Shown: positions 51,920-60,115 of the stretch, piece after piece | Layout: each line of letters begins with the position of its first letter | How positions within the stretch are numbered: the first letter of the stretch is position 1 | NCBI RefSeq assembly: GCF_000238295.3 | Contig: NZ_AHCD03000034.1 | Location: 186,001-250,000, forward strand | Reading direction: 5' to 3' | Length of the DNA: 64,000 nt | Origin: Pseudoalteromonas rubra | GTDB lineage: Bacteria; Pseudomonadota; Gammaproteobacteria; Enterobacterales; Alteromonadaceae | Position numbers and translations under genes: made by a program | The notes under the pieces: model-generated | Seen by the model: only the letters and a program-made list of their open reading frames with translations | The model's database searches: none | Told to the model about the DNA's origin: nothing

Positions 51920-53881
51920 ATGTCTTCACATCATCCGCACCTTGGCTGTGCCTGTTGTAATTACCAGCTGTTTGGCCATGCAGTACAAGGGGATAGCAGC
52001 CAATCAGAAAAAGGGGTTTTCAATCTCGATAAACTACTGGTTGCCGCAGAACATTATATCGATGATTACATTGCCAACCAGTTTGTCAGGCCACCCCAGC
52101 AACACAAGATTTTTTACGGCGGTACCATTCGGACACTTGAAAACGGCGATGTAACCAAGACCGCAGAAGCGGTAGTCATCAAACATGGTCAGATAGTCCA
52201 CACGGGCAGTCGGGCTCAATGTCAAAGCCTTTACCCGGACGCTGACCCAGAGGATTTACAAGGGGCATGTCTGCTACCCGGACTGATTGAGCCCCATGTC
52301 CACCTGACACCTACTGCCTCTTTTAACGCCTGGGTGCAGCTGGCACCGTTCAGAAAAGGAGTTGAAAGTGGTGGTCATGGCGACGACCAATATCTGATAG
52401 GCTGGGAATACAACAAACAGTCGGTATCAACTACTTTGATTGAAGCCGCCCGAGAGTTACCAAAAAACCGTAAATGGCTGTTAGCTTTTGGCGTCGATCC
52501 CAGTCAATTCAACCCCATTACAACAACGTCTGCTGACGGAACAGTGAGCCCAACTCCCTGGCAGGACTTCACAAAAGATGACCTGGATAAAATCAATGAT
52601 CAGGCTGACAGAAAAGACCTGTGCATTTTTATTATGAATGCATCCGGTCACGTTGCTTACGTCAATACCAATGCGCTGAATGCAACCAAGCAACCTGCGA
52701 CTGGAAACGGTATATTACTTGAATCTGATGAGATAGGTCCGGTCATTAAAGTCGCGCTGGAACAGTATTTTTTGGAGCACCCTAAAGGGATTACGGACCT
52801 ATTCGGTAACCTGCAAAAGATCTTTAAACTCGCATTGTCACGGGGCGTAACCCTGATGTGGGATGCCGCGCTCGGTGCGTCTTTAAAAAATGCTGAACTG
52901 GAGATATTGAGTAAGATGGCCTCCAGTGGCCTTGCCGGGTTACGACTGGGTGGTGCATTGTTTTATACCGGTCCCGATCAATGGACTAAGATCACCCCAA
53001 CCAAGCCGGCCCATTACCATACCGACTGGTTCAATATTGCCAATGCAAAAATCGTCAGTGACGGCTCCAATCAGGGTCTGACCGGGTACCAGCTGACCAA
53101 GTATCTATTCCCTGACAACAATATCAATGACACTTACCCCAATGGTGTATGGAATTTCAACCCACCGGCAGGTGAAGCGGATCATGAAGTAGAGTCTCCA
53201 TTCAGGGTCCTTGTGACCGAATTGGTCGAGCGAGGCTGGCCGTTGATGATCCACGCCAATGGAACGCATGCCATAGATAACACCATCCTGGCTTATCGTG
53301 ATGTACTCAACAACCAGGAAAAAGCAGGCCTCGAAAAACGCCACCGTATCGAGCACGCTTCTTTACTGAGTGACCAAAACTTAGCTGATATGGACTACCT
53401 TGGGCTGTCACCGAGCTTCTTGATCGGACATGTCGGTTACTGGGGTTACACTTTCAAGCATAAAGTGTTTCCTGAGCAGCCAGTGGTTGAACACCTGGAC
53501 CGTACAGCCTCCGCAAGCCAGCACGCACTTCGCTATACCCTACACAGTGATCATTTTGTCTCTCCTATTGGACCACTGCGTATGATGGAACAAGCGGTAA
53601 CCCGCATGATGGAAGACGCCCCGGAAGAGGCCTATCGCAATGGTCACCCACCGATCCTCAATGAGCAGGAGTGTGCAACTATGGCACAGGCACTGCGTGC
53701 CGCGACTTATGATGCCGCCTGGCAATGTCATATGGATCACCTGATTGGGGAGCTGGTCGTGGGTAAGCAAGCCGATCTGACCATACTTGATGAAGATCCC
53801 TTAACGCGTCCCGCCGAGGGGCTGAGGGATGTGCCAGTTCATCAAACCTGGGTGAATGGCCGACTGTGTTATCAACGCTAA
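51920..53881 (+). CDS. Amidohydrolase family protein (YtcJ-like) with Cys/His-rich N-terminus
   Basis: 653 residues; RBS AAAGGAG just before the ATG. TIM-barrel metal-dependent hydrolase of the amidohydrolase-3 type: beta-1 metal motif LIEPHVHLTP (HxH), later DWFNIANAKIVSDGSNQG, LMIHANGTHAID and RHRIEHASLLSDQ, then SDHFVSPIGPLRMMEQ, and the C-terminal beta-sandwich segment VVGKQADLTILDEDPL. The N-terminus is unusual: HPHLGCACCNYQLFG packs three Cys and two His in 11 residues and could bind a metal. No signal peptide. Substrate unknown. It has its own terminator and splits a FliK-like/FlhB-like pair, so it looks inserted. Confidence 0.85.
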   Translation: MSSHHPHLGCACCNYQLFGHAVQGDSSQSEKGVFNLDKLLVAAEHYIDDYIANQFVRPPQQHKIFYGGTIRTLENGDVTKTAEAVVIKHGQIVHTGSRAQCQSLYPDADPEDLQGACLLPGLIEPHVHLTPTASFNAWVQLAPFRKGVESGGHGDDQYLIGWEYNKQSVSTTLIEAARELPKNRKWLLAFGVDPSQFNPITTTSADGTVSPTPWQDFTKDDLDKINDQADRKDLCIFIMNASGHVAYVNTNALNATKQPATGNGILLESDEIGPVIKVALEQYFLEHPKGITDLFGNLQKIFKLALSRGVTLMWDAALGASLKNAELEILSKMASSGLAGLRLGGALFYTGPDQWTKITPTKPAHYHTDWFNIANAKIVSDGSNQGLTGYQLTKYLFPDNNINDTYPNGVWNFNPPAGEADHEVESPFRVLVTELVERGWPLMIHANGTHAIDNTILAYRDVLNNQEKAGLEKRHRIEHASLLSDQNLADMDYLGLSPSFLIGHVGYWGYTFKHKVFPEQPVVEHLDRTASASQHALRYTLHSDHFVSPIGPLRMMEQAVTRMMEDAPEEAYRNGHPPILNEQECATMAQALRAATYDAAWQCHMDHLIGELVVGKQADLTILDEDPLTRPAEGLRDVPVHQTWVNGRLCYQR

Positions 53882-53888
53882 ATTGTTT

Positions 53889-53925
53889 GCCCTTATCCGG
53901 CAGTTTATCCGGATAAGGGCTTGTA
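53889..53925 (+). terminator. Terminator after the amidohydrolase
   Basis: A perfect 12-bp stem, GCCCTTATCCGG / CCGGATAAGGGC (53889-53900 with 53909-53920), with an 8-nt loop and a short TTGT end; 8 bp past the stop codon. Confidence 0.85.
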
Positions 53926-53991
53926 AACTGATGGCCTCCCCGCGTGTTACATGCTACTTTGATAAGAGTGATGTTGATGTAGTTGAACCTT

Positions 53992-54288
53992 ATGGAACAA
54001 AAAACCGCCATTGGCTTGTTATATGAAGCCGGTAAGTCACCCGAAGTCGTCTGTAAGGGCTTTGGCGAACTGGCCGAAGAGATCATTGCACTCGCCAAAG
54101 AAAAAGACATCATGATACACGAAGATGCCACGCTCGTTCAAACGCTCAGCCAGCTCGACCTGCACGAAGAAATCCCCAAAGAACTGTATTATGTGATTGC
54201 AGAGCTCATTGCTTTTTCCTACGTTTTGCGTGGTAAATTTCCTCCAGGTTGGAAACACTTTCAGGGCAAATTGAATATCAAAGCCTGA
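53992..54288 (+). CDS. FlhB C-terminal-domain-like protein
   Basis: 98 residues from the ATG at 53992. It covers only the cytoplasmic domain of the export-gate protein FlhB: AIGLLYEAGKSPEVVCKGFG, ELAEEIIALAKEKDIMIHED, then EIPKELYYVIAELIAFSY. The membrane part is absent, and so is the NPTH autocleavage site, so it cannot be a full export switch. Such short proteins (FlhX/YlqH-like) usually sit next to a FliK-C-domain protein, here 49143-51794. A role in flagellar export or an unrelated role is possible; not known. Confidence 0.85.
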   Translation: MEQKTAIGLLYEAGKSPEVVCKGFGELAEEIIALAKEKDIMIHEDATLVQTLSQLDLHEEIPKELYYVIAELIAFSYVLRGKFPPGWKHFQGKLNIKA

Positions 54289-54536
54289 GCATGCCATTAT
54301 CAAACACCACATATCGAAATGCGCGCGTCTTGCTCGCGCTCCAGGCCCCTCTGCACCGCATATAAATTAACGACATCTCATTTAAAATCCTGACATATAT
54401 CGTAATTTTTTCTTCTCCTGGCGTGTCACTGACTGAGTTTGTCGGTCAATTGAATGCGCCTGCTACCCGGCTTTTATAAGCTTGCTGCGTCCCACAGGAC
54501 ATATCACCTAAAACAAAAACGGTAGAGGAAAATACC

Positions 54537-54914
54537 ATGTCACACATCAAACTATTCATAAATACAGCGCTGGTGATTGGCGCTTTGGGTACTCTGGCAA
54601 CTTCAGCTCCGGCAGAAGCAAAGCGCTTCAGAGTCAAAAACTGCACAACTATTGAGTGGGTGCAAGTAGCCTCTTACAACAGTTCAGACAGCTCGATGTT
54701 TTCACCCCACAGTAAAAAGCAAGTTAAGTCCGGAGAAACTGCACAGCTAAAATGTGACTCAAATCGTTGCCGCTTCGATGTACAGGACACACGGTTTAGT
54801 TACCGCAAGGGGAAGATTGGCAAACGAAAATGGCTAAAGCTGGACATTACTCGACATGGTAATATGCAAAACTATTACTACGTCTCTGTGAGTAAAAATG
54901 AGCCACAGTGCTAA
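54537..54914 (+). CDS. Small secreted Cys-containing protein of unknown function
   Basis: 125 residues; GAGG nine bases before the ATG. Signal peptide MSHIKLFINTALVIGALGTLATSAPAEA (cut likely after AEA near residue 28; quoted here as ending TSAPAEA). The mature part is ~97 residues, very basic, with Cys in RVKNCTTIEW, LKCDSNRCRFD and the last residue (EPQC): four cysteines that could form two disulfides. It is beta-strand-prone and rich in Ser, Lys and Tyr. Family not recognised. It lies alone after a 250-bp gene-free stretch, with a related-strand anchored protein next. Confidence 0.7.
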   Translation: MSHIKLFINTALVIGALGTLATSAPAEAKRFRVKNCTTIEWVQVASYNSSDSSMFSPHSKKQVKSGETAQLKCDSNRCRFDVQDTRFSYRKGKIGKRKWLKLDITRHGNMQNYYYVSVSKNEPQC

Positions 54915-54990
54915 TAGCTAACCACACAGGGCAGACTCGTCAATGTGCTTCCCTGTGTCACTCAAACGAAAACAACTCAAAGTATTCCTG

Positions 54991-55683
54991 ATGAGCAAAG
55001 TCGCATTTATCGCCGTAGTGAGTCTGGTAATTCATGGACTCATGGCACTCAACTGGGTAACGCCCGCCACGCAACCGGTCACATCAAATAATCATACTTG
55101 CCATAGTGTTGTCCGTGCGCCCATTGACAATCATGTTGTTCAACAACCAGCGCCAACGGTTCAGAAAAACACGGTTAAGCAACCCAACATCATGCTTGAT
55201 CCACAAACAGCCCAACTCGCTTCAGTGCCCTCTACTCAGCTGATCGGTCAGTCGCTCACAAATCTGAAAGACGAGCTGAATAAACGCTTCGCCTCCACTG
55301 AACAACCCCATGATTTACTGACCTTAACTGAGCAAGCGTTACTCTTAAAACAACCAGAGTTACTCTTCGCGCATGCGAATAAGATTCTGAACCAATCACA
55401 AACACTTGATGCCCTGTTACAAGAAGATTTACTGATCTCACTGGAAAATGTACTGCAACCTGAACATCTCGATGCGCTCATACCTTATCTGACATCACAA
55501 CACGAAGATGTGCAGGAGGAAGCGTTAGTGAGATTATTGGAAATCAAGGATGCACCTCAGATTGAACAGCACCTGAGTTATCTGGCCAACTATGGGTTAA
55601 CCCTTTGGGTGAGAGAAGAAGCCGACAAACAGCTCACTATGCTGCATACTCGTTTACCTGTGGAAGCCTTACCATCAGAATGA
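54991..55683 (+). CDS. Membrane-anchored protein with HEAT-like repeats, unknown function
   Basis: 230 residues if begun at the ATG at 54991, giving MSKVAFIAVVSLVIHGLMAL as signal anchor; an ATG at 54943 would add 16 basic residues. Neither start has a strong ribosome site. After a linker with Thr, Val and Gln (to about residue 80) the rest is helical: LLTLTEQALLLKQPELLFAH, LLQEDLLISLENVL, then LIPYLTSQHEDVQEEALVRL and LTLWVREEADKQLTML, paired helices of the HEAT type. Probably a periplasmic protein-binding domain tethered to the inner membrane. Family not recognised. Confidence 0.65.
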   Translation: MSKVAFIAVVSLVIHGLMALNWVTPATQPVTSNNHTCHSVVRAPIDNHVVQQPAPTVQKNTVKQPNIMLDPQTAQLASVPSTQLIGQSLTNLKDELNKRFASTEQPHDLLTLTEQALLLKQPELLFAHANKILNQSQTLDALLQEDLLISLENVLQPEHLDALIPYLTSQHEDVQEEALVRLLEIKDAPQIEQHLSYLANYGLTLWVREEADKQLTMLHTRLPVEALPSE

Positions 55684-55781
55684 TAGGGCTGCTTTGCCTG
55701 TACTCCATTTTTGTTACACACTTTTGCGCTATGTTATTCTGGGTTACTTTTTTAACAACTGAATTTCATCGCTGAGACACT

Positions 55782-57950
55782 ATGGACGCTGCACAGAATC
55801 CCTTCATCACCGTAAGCCATACCCGGATGCAAACCATCATCAACGCGGTGGGTATACTGGGTCTGATTGTACACGCCTTACTGATAGTCGATTTCATTAT
55901 TCTGGCGATCCCCGAGCTGGTCGTACTGGAAGTGTGCAGCACCGTTACCTGGTATGTTGCACTGCGTTTAAATCGTACTAATAACACCTCAGGTGCCGTA
56001 TTGCTGATGGTCGGCGAGGTGCTTGTCCACTCTACAATCGTGGTCCTGTATCTGGGTTTAGCACCCGGATTTCAACATTATTTATGGGCCGCAGTCCCCT
56101 TCATCCTGTTTTATAGGAAAATTCCATTGTGGGGGATCGTCACCTGTACAGTGTCTTGCATGGGACTGTTTGTTGCGTTTTACTTGTTTGCTCAGGACAT
56201 TGAGTATACGTATGCCTATTCAGAATTGCTGCCCTATATTCATGTATCCAATCTGATCATTGCGTTTATGGCACTGGGCCTCACCTGCTTCCATTTTTAC
56301 AATGCCACCATGGAAGCAGAGCAAGAAATTGCCAAGATGGCAGCAGAGAAAGTACAGCTGACCGAAGCTGCACTTGCAAAGAAAAACACCTTTTTCGCCA
56401 ACATCTCACATGAGTTCAGAACCCCGTTAACGCTTATAACTGGCCCACTCGAGTCCATCATCACAAGCACAGAGACACCAGATAAGGCATCTTTGACAAG
56501 AATCTTAAGCAACGCAAAGCGCCTGCAAAGATTAGTAGAACAAACCTTAGAGCTGACCAAATCTGATTTCATCCTGCCTGAAGATAAGCATACACTGGCG
56601 CTAGACAGTATCGCAGAACAAATAAGTACTGCTTTTATCGCCCTGGCGAGGGAAGAAAAGATAGACATTCAGTGCAATACGCACAGCGACTGCCTGGTTG
56701 ATATACCAATACAAGATGCTGAAGCCATCCTCTGTAATTTGATATCCAATGCAATTAAATATTCTAACCCTGACAGCGAAATACAGATCAGGTGTGAACA
56801 GGTCGACAATACCGTGCAGCTTAGCATCAGCGACGCTGGCATTGGCATTGCGCCACAGGACCAACACCGTATTTTTGAACGCTTTGTGCGCCTTGACACA
56901 GGTATGACTAACACAGTTGCGGGCACTGGCATTGGCCTAGCCCTCGTCAAAGATCTGGTGCAGCGCGCACATGGTCACATCACAGTGTGTAGCGATGGGG
57001 TTTCGGGCACACAGTTCACCATAACCTTTCCTCTGAGCAACAACACGTCCAATACAGATTATCCTTTGCAAACAAGCGATGTGGTTACTCTGGAGCAAGC
57101 TAATCTGCAACATCAAATCACACCCAGTGTGCCGCAATGCCCCGATGAAGATGTACAACATCAGCCCAGCATACTGATTGTCGAGGACAATCCTGATATG
57201 CGTGCTTACATAGCGGATTGCCTGCACGGCACATACCAGGTGTTGTTTGCTGATGAGGGAGAAAACGGTTTCAACCTGGCAAAAACACATGTGCCCGATC
57301 TCATCTTGACTGATCTGATGATGCCAAATGTGGATGGATTTCAGTTAGCACAAAAACTGCGTGAAGAACTCACAACCTGCCATATTCCAATACTCATGCT
57401 CACAGCAAAGGGCGACGAAGACAGTCAGACATTGGCCTGGAAAATGGACATTGATGCATTTATGAGTAAGCCTTTTAACGCAGAGCGATTACGAACCCGT
57501 ATCCATAACTTGCTCAACATACGCAGCCTAATCAGTCAAAGAGTGGGTGAACAACCTAGCGCCCTTACCTCTAACATAACGCATCGTGAAAGGTACGCAG
57601 GGATCAGTAGCAAAGATGCTCAGTTTATCGACCAGCTAGAGCACTGGATGGCTGCACATTTTGCAGAGCAAAGCTTAACGATCAAATCACTTCTGCCCAC
57701 GGTTGCCATGAGTGAACGGCAACTTCAAAGAAAGTTTAAAGCCCTGTTAGGTCAGACTTTTTCTGAGTACGTCAAAAAATTCAGGCTCAATAAAGGCGCA
57801 CACATGCTGGCAAATGGTATGAGTGTCACTCAGGTTGCCTTTGAATGCGGCTTTTCATCGCAAAGCTACTTTAGCCTGTGTTTTAAAGCGCAATATGGCG
57901 TTGCACCTAGCCAGTTTCATCTGCAATCCGAGCGCCCTTCAGCGCTTTGA
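55782..57950 (+). CDS. Hybrid sensor histidine kinase with receiver and AraC-type output domain
   Basis: 722 residues combining a whole two-component system. The N-terminal ~175 residues contain five to six membrane helices (VGILGLIVHALLIVDFIILA first). HisKA: FFANISHEFRTPLTLITGPL, with the phospho-His in SHEFRTPL. HATPase: N-box LCNLISNAIKYSNP, G1 ISDAGIGIAPQD, G2 GTGIGLALVKDL. Receiver: ILIVEDNPDMRAY with Asp in LILTDLMMPNVDG and Lys in FMSKPF. C-terminal AraC HTH: SERQLQRKFKALLGQTFSEY and VTQVAFECGFSSQSYFSLCF. The DNA-binding part is tethered to a membrane sensor, like the HTCS regulators of Bacteroidetes, but without a periplasmic propeller domain. Target genes unknown. Confidence 0.93.
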   Translation: MDAAQNPFITVSHTRMQTIINAVGILGLIVHALLIVDFIILAIPELVVLEVCSTVTWYVALRLNRTNNTSGAVLLMVGEVLVHSTIVVLYLGLAPGFQHYLWAAVPFILFYRKIPLWGIVTCTVSCMGLFVAFYLFAQDIEYTYAYSELLPYIHVSNLIIAFMALGLTCFHFYNATMEAEQEIAKMAAEKVQLTEAALAKKNTFFANISHEFRTPLTLITGPLESIITSTETPDKASLTRILSNAKRLQRLVEQTLELTKSDFILPEDKHTLALDSIAEQISTAFIALAREEKIDIQCNTHSDCLVDIPIQDAEAILCNLISNAIKYSNPDSEIQIRCEQVDNTVQLSISDAGIGIAPQDQHRIFERFVRLDTGMTNTVAGTGIGLALVKDLVQRAHGHITVCSDGVSGTQFTITFPLSNNTSNTDYPLQTSDVVTLEQANLQHQITPSVPQCPDEDVQHQPSILIVEDNPDMRAYIADCLHGTYQVLFADEGENGFNLAKTHVPDLILTDLMMPNVDGFQLAQKLREELTTCHIPILMLTAKGDEDSQTLAWKMDIDAFMSKPFNAERLRTRIHNLLNIRSLISQRVGEQPSALTSNITHRERYAGISSKDAQFIDQLEHWMAAHFAEQSLTIKSLLPTVAMSERQLQRKFKALLGQTFSEYVKKFRLNKGAHMLANGMSVTQVAFECGFSSQSYFSLCFKAQYGVAPSQFHLQSERPSAL

Positions 57951-58040
57951 TGTGTACCCTGAATATATGAGCGCGGTTTAACCCAGCAAAGAACTAATTG
58001 GTGCCTGGCTAGAGTCTAATACCGCCACTCATTTATGGTG

Positions 58041-58266
58041 TTACACCAATTTACATTGTTAAGTGTTCTATTTTGAGGCGAGAAAATAACGTCGATAACA
58101 CCGCTCCCGCGTCCTGCTGTCGCTGAAGCATCTACGTCCATATAGGCGAGGCAAAAATTTGTGAACCTATGTCTAAGGTATAAGGTTCTAAATGAGAAAT
58201 TTTTAAGGCTGTTAGCGTCCTATTTGCTCTTTCAAATAGGCAAGGTATTAAGCGAAATTGGTATAA
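58041..58266. mobile_element. MITE-like inverted-repeat element, copy 2 (226 bp)
   Basis: Terminal inverted repeats TTACACCAATTT and AAATTGGTATAA; the inner 12-bp ends differ by one base from copy 1. It shares the left block (TCTATTTTGAGGCGAGAAAATA in part) and the right block (GTTAGCGTCCTATTTGCTC, AAATAGGCAAGGTATTAAG) with 39819-39984, but carries about 50-60 extra bases in the middle, including CCCGCGTCCTGCTGTCGCTG. No transposase. It occupies most of the gene-free 57951-58351 region. Confidence 0.75.
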
Positions 58267-58351
58267 GGCCTTCTCAACCTGAGGAGAGGCAGCCAACGCA
58301 CAGCCGGTTTATTCATCCCGGTTTGTCGTTGGCTGACAATGAGCAACCATC

Positions 58352-58777
58352 TCATTGTTTGTTGTGTAGGGACATTAACAGTTCTGCTTCAGCGCGAGGT
58401 AATTCACACTCTCGCATTATCTCTTCGATATCGGCGCCCAGTTCGACCATCTTGACTGCACGGGAATAAATCTTCGCATCAGGGTCGTCATACTTTTGCG
58501 CGGCCTGTTGCTGGGCAAGATCCTTGGCATAATTTTCACAGGCGACCAGACGTTTACCTATGCTCAGGACACTGGCGCGAACTTCTGCAATTTCGCTACG
58601 TAGAATAGCAACTTGTTCATTTTCGCGCTTGAGATGCTGAAGCAACTTACTATGTTCGTTATTTTGCTGTTGTACTTTTTTGCTTAGCGCAAAAATAAAC
58701 CCCAAGCACACTAAACACAGCAGGCTTGAGGCGATTACTAGGAGCAATAAAATCTCGTTTTGGGTTACTGCTTGCAC
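58352..58777 (-). CDS. DUF2802 protein, last gene of the chemotaxis operon
   Basis: 141 residues; the GTG at 58777 stands three bases after the cheW stop, so it is coupled. One N-terminal membrane helix (ILLLLVIASSLLCLVCLGFI), then a long coiled coil (roughly 30-85) and a C-terminal helical part DPDAKIYSRAVKMVELGADI, then EEIMRECELPRAEAELL. DUF2802 proteins are regularly found after cheW in polarly flagellated gammaproteobacteria. Function unproven; the anchor and coiled coil suit a structural role near the array. Confidence 0.88.
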   Translation of the reverse strand: MQAVTQNEILLLLVIASSLLCLVCLGFIFALSKKVQQQNNEHSKLLQHLKRENEQVAILRSEIAEVRASVLSIGKRLVACENYAKDLAQQQAAQKYDDPDAKIYSRAVKMVELGADIEEIMRECELPRAEAELLMSLHNKQ

Positions 58778-58780
58778 GGG

Positions 58781-59278
58781 TTAAATATGGCTCAACTCAT
58801 CCCACTCATCATCACTGAGTAGTTTATTTAAATCAACCAGGATAAGCAGCTCACCTTCACGGTTAGAAACACCTTGAATGAATTTAGCGCTTTCTTCTGT
58901 GCCAATATTTGGTGCACTGTCAATCTCAGAGCTGCGCAGATACACTACCTCAGCAACACTGTCGACCAGAATACCAACAACTTGCTTTTCTGCCTCGATG
59001 ATCACGATACGAGAGTTGTCTGTGACCTCTGAGCTTGGTAGCCCAAAACGAGAGCGGGTATCGATGACAGTCACAACATTACCACGTAGATTGATGATAC
59101 CAAGCACATACGTTGGTGCACCTGGTACAGGGGCAATCTCGGTGTAGCGTAATACTTCCTGTACCTGCATTACGTTAATGCCGTAGGTTTCATCCTCTAG
59201 CTTATAGGTAACCCACTGAAGGACTTCATCATTACTATCTGCATTTTTATCAGCCGAAAGTATTCTCTCTTGACTCAT
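58781..59278 (-). CDS. cheW: Chemotaxis coupling protein CheW
   Basis: Links chemoreceptors to CheA. 165 residues: an N-terminal ~20-residue tail (SADKNADSNDEV) then a CheW double-barrel with LQWVTYKLEDETYGINVMQV, EIAPVPGAPTYVLGIINLRG, NVVTVIDTRSRFGL and ILVDLNKLL. Between parP and the DUF2802 gene. Confidence 0.97.
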   Translation of the reverse strand: MSQERILSADKNADSNDEVLQWVTYKLEDETYGINVMQVQEVLRYTEIAPVPGAPTYVLGIINLRGNVVTVIDTRSRFGLPSSEVTDNSRIVIIEAEKQVVGILVDSVAEVVYLRSSEIDSAPNIGTEESAKFIQGVSNREGELLILVDLNKLLSDDEWDELSHI

Positions 59279-59302
59279 GATTTTACTCCAGTTAGATGCT
59301 AG

Positions 59303-60115
59303 CTACTGCTCTCGGCTATCGAGGCCATGCTCTAGCAATCGATTTAAATTCTCAACATCTATCAGTGCGCACATTTTTTCTTTAATGACGCCCGCCAGCC
59401 ATGGCCTTTTCCCATCGGCTGTTCGCCATTTCACATCTTCTGGCTTCAACGTAATATTATTGACCAGATTTTCGGCTAACAAACCCCACTGACTATCACC
59501 CAGCATGATCAAGTACTGGTAGTCCAGGTTCTCTTCCAGCTCAGGTGTGAATTTCTCCGGCATTACCCATCGGGCAGTATCCACCACGTTGAGTTTTTCT
59601 TCTCGGTTAAGCATCACACCTTTAAACCATTTTGGCTTACCAAACAATTGATTAACTTCAGTAAGCTGATGTATACCACCCAGTGACTTCAATGGCACAG
59701 CCAAAGTAAGTCCGGCTACTTCGAAAAACAGCGCCTGAAACTCATTTTCTAAATAAGCATCTCGCGCGCGAGCTGGCACAGGCTGCTCAGCTTCTTCTTT
59801 GATAATAGTAGTATTTTCAGTTATCTCAAGATCAGCGGCCGGGGTTATTACCTGCACATCCTGAGCGATTTCCTGCTCAACAACGGGTTCAGCCGGAGGC
59901 TCAACTGTAGGTGGCTCCGCGAGCGTTTCAGTATGAGCTGTTTCTGAGCGCTCAACAACACTGGGCGCTGCGGCTTTGTCTTCCTGTGCTTCAGGCACAG
60001 ACTCCAACAATTTAGCCACAGGAGCAAGCGCGACTTCATCTTCCTCTTCTTCGCGTAATAAGGCACCCAGATACTGTTTCATGACCTGTTCATTGGCAAA
60101 CAGATGCTTACTCAT
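59303..60115 (-). CDS. parP: Polar chemotaxis-array protein ParP (CheW-like)
   Basis: 270 residues from the ATG at 60115, which overlaps the parC end. N-terminal region (MSKHLFANEQVMKQYLGALL) plus a long acidic, Pro/Glu/Ala/Val-rich linker to about residue 125 (AEPPTVEPPAEPVVEQ), then a CheW-like domain: YLENEFQALFFEVAGLTLAV, PKWFKGVMLNREEKLNVVDT, WLAGVIKEKMCALIDVENL. In Vibrio, ParP couples ParC to CheA and holds arrays at the flagellated pole; the order cheA-cheB-parC-parP-cheW here is the same. Confidence 0.9.
   Translation of the reverse strand: MSKHLFANEQVMKQYLGALLREEEEDEVALAPVAKLLESVPEAQEDKAAAPSVVERSETAHTETLAEPPTVEPPAEPVVEQEIAQDVQVITPAADLEITENTTIIKEEAEQPVPARARDAYLENEFQALFFEVAGLTLAVPLKSLGGIHQLTEVNQLFGKPKWFKGVMLNREEKLNVVDTARWVMPEKFTPELEENLDYQYLIMLGDSQWGLLAENLVNNITLKPEDVKWRTADGKRPWLAGVIKEKMCALIDVENLNRLLEHGLDSREQ

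Noticed and set aside
58291..58334. Hairpin with arms AGCCAACG / CGTTGGCT after the DUF2802 gene.
   Set aside because: No T-run and interrupted stem; may be structural but not supportable as a terminator.
58161..58469. A 102-codon plus-strand ORF over the second MITE-like element.
   Set aside because: It runs through repeat sequence and antisense to the DUF2802 gene; not a real gene.
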